A stretch of 36,199 nt of DNA from assembly GCA_015522685.1 (NCBI GenBank), contig WALU01000003.1:1-36199 (forward strand), written 5' to 3'. A model generated the notes under the pieces. It did not search any database. It was not told where the DNA came from and worked only from the letters and a program-made list of their open reading frames with translations. Each line of letters begins with the position of its first letter. Position 1 is the first letter of the stretch. The position numbers and the translations under genes are program-made. This DNA is from Thermoproteota archaeon. Its GTDB lineage: Archaea > Korarchaeota > Korarchaeia > Korarchaeales > Korarchaeaceae. Positions 33,095 to 36,199 of the stretch are shown here, piece by piece.

Positions 33095-34009
33095 ATGAAA
33101 ACAAAAAAGGTAGTAGACGTAAGAGGATTAAGTCCCCAGGAAAGACAGAAATTAGTAAGAGAAGAAAGCGAAGAGCTGGAGCCTGGAGAAATAATTGAAG
33201 TTATAAGCGATGATGGAAGAATGCAGAAATTAGCACCAAGAATAGCAGAGGCAATAGGAACGATAGAGTATATAGACGTGAGGAAGGAAGAAGATGGGCT
33301 ATATCATGGATACTTCAAGAGAATAGAATTAATACAATTGACAAATGCGAGGGGATATGTAAAGGTAGCGAAGATAGATGGAGGATCGCAAGTGAAAAAT
33401 GAATTGAAGAGCATGGATATTGAAATCAGGAAAACAATTGAAGTTCTTGACAGAGGAGTGAGTCATAAGCATCTTGGACCTCTAATAGTGAAATCGGAGA
33501 GAAGTGTATTGATTCCGAGAGGCATAGCAGATAAAATATTCGTTGATAGAAAGAAACTTCTTAATGTAGAGAGAGGAAAAGTGAAGATAACGAGCATGGA
33601 AGAATTGAATGAAGATATGATAGAAGGGCTTTCAAAAATAGGAATTGAAGTAGGGAAAGAGATTGAGGTAAGAGGTCATGATACAGAGAAAACATACAAA
33701 TTTGAGATAGATAACGAAGAATATACTCTTGGAGATGGAGAAGCAGCAAAAATTTTAGTGAAAACTGGAGGAGGAATAATTCAGGCGAATTTCATTGATG
33801 AAGGAATCATTGAAAGAATTATTGGAGGCACAGAATTCTATGATAAATTGGGAGATATCTCGGGGAAGAAGATAAAAATGATTAAGGAAGAGGAGAAAAG
33901 AGCACATGAAGGTCTGGGGCAATTTGTAGCTTTAAAAATAGGAGATAAGGAAGCTACTCTTGGAAGAGGTCTTGCTGAAAAAGTATGGGTCAAGAAGGTG
34001 GAAGAATGA
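33095..34009 (+). CDS. fusion of a TusA-like domain with three FeoA-like domains
   Basis: This 304-residue soluble protein is built of four small domains. Residues 4-76 look like TusA/DUF2249 (VVDVRGLSPQERQKL, then ELEPGEIIEVISDD), but the CPxP cysteine that carries sulfur is absent. Residues 80-151, 155-223 and 227-301 each follow the FeoA SH3-like pattern: hydrophobic start, glycine, helix (e.g. QVKNELKSMDIEIRKTIEVL), strand, and a closing helix (GIADKIFV, GEAAKILV, GLAEKVWV). FeoA normally assists the FeoB iron channel, and no FeoB is here. It is the first gene after an iron box and is coupled to the next by ATGA. Codons are strongly biased to AAA, GAA, AGA and ATA. Confidence 0.8.
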   Translation: MKTKKVVDVRGLSPQERQKLVREESEELEPGEIIEVISDDGRMQKLAPRIAEAIGTIEYIDVRKEEDGLYHGYFKRIELIQLTNARGYVKVAKIDGGSQVKNELKSMDIEIRKTIEVLDRGVSHKHLGPLIVKSERSVLIPRGIADKIFVDRKKLLNVERGKVKITSMEELNEDMIEGLSKIGIEVGKEIEVRGHDTEKTYKFEIDNEEYTLGDGEAAKILVKTGGGIIQANFIDEGIIERIIGGTEFYDKLGDISGKKIKMIKEEEKRAHEGLGQFVALKIGDKEATLGRGLAEKVWVKKVEE

Positions 34010-34128
34010 GGGGAGATATTGTTATGGATATGAGAGGTCTGGGAGTTCTGAAAAGGATAACGAAAGTGAAGAAAGAAGTGAAGCGTGCAAAGAGCGGTGA
34101 AATAATAGAAGGTGGTAAATATGAATAA
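34006..34128 (+). CDS. truncated second TusA-like ORF
   Basis: This 40-codon ORF starts with the ATG of an ATGA overlap with the FeoA fusion gene and ends 8 bases inside the binding-protein gene. It begins DIVMDMRGLGVLKRITKVKK and continues to KSGEIIEG, which is the first strand, helix and second strand of a TusA domain. The second half and the catalytic cysteine are missing. It may be a genuine short protein, a decayed domain, or a device that couples translation of its neighbours. It does have GAAGAATG context but no strong ribosome-binding site of its own. Confidence 0.5.
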   Translation: MRGDIVMDMRGLGVLKRITKVKKEVKRAKSGEIIEGGKYE

Positions 34129-35113
34129 AAAATGGCTTGGAATAATCGCAGTGGTCCTAACCGTGATTACAATCGGAGCAATTGCGGCGGTAATCCAATT
34201 TCAAGGTTCTTCAGAAAGCAATAAAGTTAAAATTGCTACTGGAAACTCGCTGTTAATATTTACTGATATCGCCAAAGTTTACGGAACTTATGAAAGAAAT
34301 GGGGTATCTATAAGTGGTGTTCTTATAACAGATGCACGTCCTGATATCCTCATACATAGTGATGTTGATTTCCAGCTGAGCCAGAGCCTCCCCTATTTAA
34401 AGGCTATATCAAGTGGTGCTCCTGTGAAACTTGTTGGAGAGGTTTCTGATAAAAATCCAATAATGCTTGTAGTAAGAGAGGATGAGAAAGATATGATAAA
34501 AAATATAAGTGATTTAAAGGGGAAAACTGTTCTTGTTCTATCTCCAGGAACTTCACCATATAAAATAGCAATTCAGAGCATGAAAGAGGCAGATCTGGAT
34601 ATTGAGAAAGATATTAATTTGACTTCTATTGGCAAGCCAAGTCCGCAAGTTGTATTATCAATGTTTGAGAAAAAAGAGGCAGATGCAGCTTTTCTCCCCC
34701 CACATCTCATTGCGCCAATAATTGCAAAAGGTTATGGTTCTTTATTAAATACCACAATGAAGTCAATGCTAAATGCTGGGATATTTGTCAGATCAGAAAC
34801 CATCAAGAATAATAGAGAACTTGTTGGAGCATTTGTCAGGGGAACAAATGAAACCCTAAAAATTATCGCTAACAATGATGCAAATGAAATTGCAAAAAAG
34901 CTTCTCAGCAATCCAGATACAAAAGAACATTATGCAGGTTACAACGAGACATCTCTGACAATATATGTAAAACTAATGAAGAGCGTCCTATCGGATAATG
35001 TAACCATAAGCGAGAAGGATTTCACAAATATTGTTAATTTTGCAAGAGATATACTGAGAGGCAAAGTGAGTTTTGAGGATACATGCGATACATCCTTTGC
35101 GGGAAAAAGATGA
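34121..35113 (+). CDS. ABC importer substrate-binding protein (NitT/TauT, SsuA-like)
   Basis: This 330-residue protein begins with a positive N-terminus and a hydrophobic segment (IIAVVLTVITIGAIAAVI) that acts as signal or membrane anchor. The body is a type II periplasmic-binding fold of the NMT1/SsuA group: VKIATGNSLLIFTDIAK, ISDLKGKTVLVLSPGTSPY, DADAAFLPPHLIA-type hinge (KEADAAFLPP) and a helical C-terminus. No lipobox cysteine is seen. The ATG at 34121 has GGTGG 5 nt upstream; a GTG at 34112 is less likely. The family imports taurine, sulfonates, nitrate, thiamine precursors and others, so the ligand is open; the iron box hints at an iron- or sulfur-related ligand. Confidence 0.85.
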   Translation: MNKKWLGIIAVVLTVITIGAIAAVIQFQGSSESNKVKIATGNSLLIFTDIAKVYGTYERNGVSISGVLITDARPDILIHSDVDFQLSQSLPYLKAISSGAPVKLVGEVSDKNPIMLVVREDEKDMIKNISDLKGKTVLVLSPGTSPYKIAIQSMKEADLDIEKDINLTSIGKPSPQVVLSMFEKKEADAAFLPPHLIAPIIAKGYGSLLNTTMKSMLNAGIFVRSETIKNNRELVGAFVRGTNETLKIIANNDANEIAKKLLSNPDTKEHYAGYNETSLTIYVKLMKSVLSDNVTISEKDFTNIVNFARDILRGKVSFEDTCDTSFAGKR

Positions 35114-35841
35114 AATATCTAAAAGTGAAGATTAAGAATCTTATAATAAGTTATGGAACTCTGAGAGTGATAGATAATATAAGTTTATCTATAAATTCTG
35201 GAGATATAATTTCAATAATCGGACCAAGCGGGTGCGGTAAATCAACGCTCTTGAAGGTAATATCAGGAATATTAAAGAATGCAGATATTGCAGGGGAAAT
35301 AAGAGTAAATGCGAAGAGGCTGAGTTATGTATTTCAGGAAGATACGTTACTTCCATGGCGTAATGTTATCTCTAATATTTTTCTTCCCTATGAACTTCTA
35401 AACATTCCGGTGGATACAAAAAAAGTAAGAGAGTTTATAAAGATAGCAAGTCTGGATGGCTTTGAGAATTATTATCCCTCACAGCTTAGTGGTGGAATGA
35501 AGAGGAGGGCTGATTTAGTTAAGGCAGTTATAACAAACCCAGATTTATTAATACTTGATGAGCCATTTGGGGCATTGGATGCATATACCAGAATGAAGAT
35601 GCAAATATTTCTTCGCAATTTACTAAAAGAACTGACTGAGACAACAACTATACTAGTCACTCACGATGTTGAAGAGGCACTGTCTCTTTCAAATAGAGTA
35701 ATTGTACTGAGTAATAGACCTGCAAAGATATTAGACGAGATAAGGTCTAATGGATACAAAGATCCTATTGATATTAGAGTAACTGAAGAATTTATAGAGA
35801 ATAAGAAAAAGATTCTTAGAATGTTGGGAGGAATAAGATGA
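35110..35841 (+). CDS. ABC importer ATPase (NitT/TauT, SsuB-like)
   Basis: This 243-residue ATPase has Walker A GPSGCGKST (38-46), Q-loop VFQEDTLLPWRNV, signature SQLSGGMKRRADLVKAV, Walker B LLILDEPFGALD and the switch VTHDVEEALSLS. QEDxLLPWRN is characteristic of the nitrate/sulfonate/taurine group. The ATG at 35110 overlaps the previous stop as ATGA, so I prefer it to the ATG at 35083, which lies well inside the binding-protein gene. A final segment (DPIDIRVTEEFIENKKKIL) is the usual C-terminal helix. Confidence 0.93.
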   Translation: MKYLKVKIKNLIISYGTLRVIDNISLSINSGDIISIIGPSGCGKSTLLKVISGILKNADIAGEIRVNAKRLSYVFQEDTLLPWRNVISNIFLPYELLNIPVDTKKVREFIKIASLDGFENYYPSQLSGGMKRRADLVKAVITNPDLLILDEPFGALDAYTRMKMQIFLRNLLKELTETTTILVTHDVEEALSLSNRVIVLSNRPAKILDEIRSNGYKDPIDIRVTEEFIENKKKILRMLGGIR

Positions 35842-36199
35842 AGAGAGAGATAATAATGATCCAATTTTCAATTATTTTAGGATTTTTCGCAATCTGGCAA
35901 ATATTAGCAGATATGTATATCATACCATCTTATCTAACAGGAACTCCCCTTGGCGCTTTAAATGCACTCACTAATTATATTCATTCATCATCATATTATG
36001 ATGATATTAAAGCAATGATTTTGGAGGTCGCAATTGGGCTTTTTTTGGGCATAATCTTTGGATTGTTTTTGGGAATTATAATAGGGAGTAGCGATAAACT
36101 TACTGCCATTTTTGCACCCTTTTTCTCCTCATTTATGGGAATACCAAAGGTTGTACTTGCTCCATTCATCATCTTAGCATTTGGTGGAATATCTCAATC
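35838..36199 (+). CDS. ABC importer permease (NitT/TauT, SsuC-like), N-terminal part
   Basis: The ATG overlaps the ATPase stop as ATGA, and the frame stays open for 120 codons to the window edge. The product has a membrane helix (FSIILGFFAIWQILAD), then IIPSYLTGTPLGALNAL, and further helices (VAIGLFLGIIFGLFLGIII and FAPFFSSFMGIPKVVLAPF). The sequence TPxxxxxxL after the first helix and the GIPKVVLAPF loop are typical of SsuC-type permeases. The EAA loop lies beyond the edge. Confidence 0.88.
   Translation, partial: MKREIIMIQFSIILGFFAIWQILADMYIIPSYLTGTPLGALNALTNYIHSSSYYDDIKAMILEVAIGLFLGIIFGLFLGIIIGSSDKLTAIFAPFFSSFMGIPKVVLAPFIILAFGGISQ

Noticed and set aside
1..36199. Search for CRISPR arrays, insertion sequences, rRNA and tRNA genes
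   Set aside because: No regularly spaced direct repeats, transposase motifs with terminal repeats, or RNA gene signatures were seen by eye; a covariance-model scan would be decisive.

Overview
The window comes from an archaeon, most likely a thermophile of the Thermoproteota/TACK or Korarchaeota side; the exact lineage is inference. Archaeal markers are the 2-amino-3,7-dideoxy-heptulosonate (ADH) synthase plus type I dehydroquinase pair, a pyruvoyl arginine decarboxylase, a membrane-anchored Lon-like protease, TreT trehalose synthase and an Lrp/AsnC regulator. Many genes have a TATA-like box about 25 nt before the start codon, which implies leaderless mRNAs. Internal operon genes often use TTG or GTG starts behind good Shine-Dalgarno sites. 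No tRNA, rRNA, CRISPR array or intact transposon was seen.

Layout. 1-2325 (+): end of a cis-prenyltransferase (uppS) and three overlapping genes of unknown function. 2306-3729 (-): aroD and ADH synthase, the archaeal entry to the shikimate pathway. 3935-5666 (-): a polyferredoxin with a zinc ribbon and a two-CBS protein. 5834-8058 (+): a Lon-like surface protease and a small DUF5678-like protein. 8109-11310: pyruvoyl arginine decarboxylase facing a three-gene spermidine/putrescine-type ABC importer that has no binding protein here. 11507-14307: M32 carboxypeptidase and a radical SAM protein. 14588-17831: an ABC-2 exporter divergent from a membrane protein plus winged-helix regulator, with a perfect 19-bp palindrome between them. 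17897-21759: isoaspartyl peptidase, GT2 glycosyltransferase, aminotransferase and a prepilin-peptidase-like protein. 22175-24353: NifX/NifB-type protein, a probable 27-residue membrane peptide, Lrp regulator and a membrane protein. 24758-30329: trehalose and sugar genes (TPS-TPP fusion, ROK sugar kinase, 2-hydroxyacid dehydrogenase, TreT). 30949-32417: ribbon-helix-helix protein and a metallo-beta-lactamase-fold protein. 32440-32992 (-): a decayed gene.

The most interesting part is the right end (about 33040 to the edge). A TATA box is followed directly by TTAGATTAGACTAACCTAA, which closely resembles the DtxR/IdeR iron box. Behind it lie a fusion of one cysteine-less TusA-like domain with three FeoA-like domains, a truncated second TusA-like ORF, and a binding protein, ATPase and permease of the NitT/TauT importer type. 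All genes overlap by a few bases. This stretch is visibly richer in A and in AAA/GAA/ATA codons than the rest and sits beside a pseudogene, so it may have been acquired. I infer an iron-responsive iron/sulfur uptake operon of a composition I do not recognise as a described system.

Elsewhere the genes form ordinary metabolic modules: polyamine synthesis and uptake, two independent routes to trehalose, and a self-regulated drug-type exporter.
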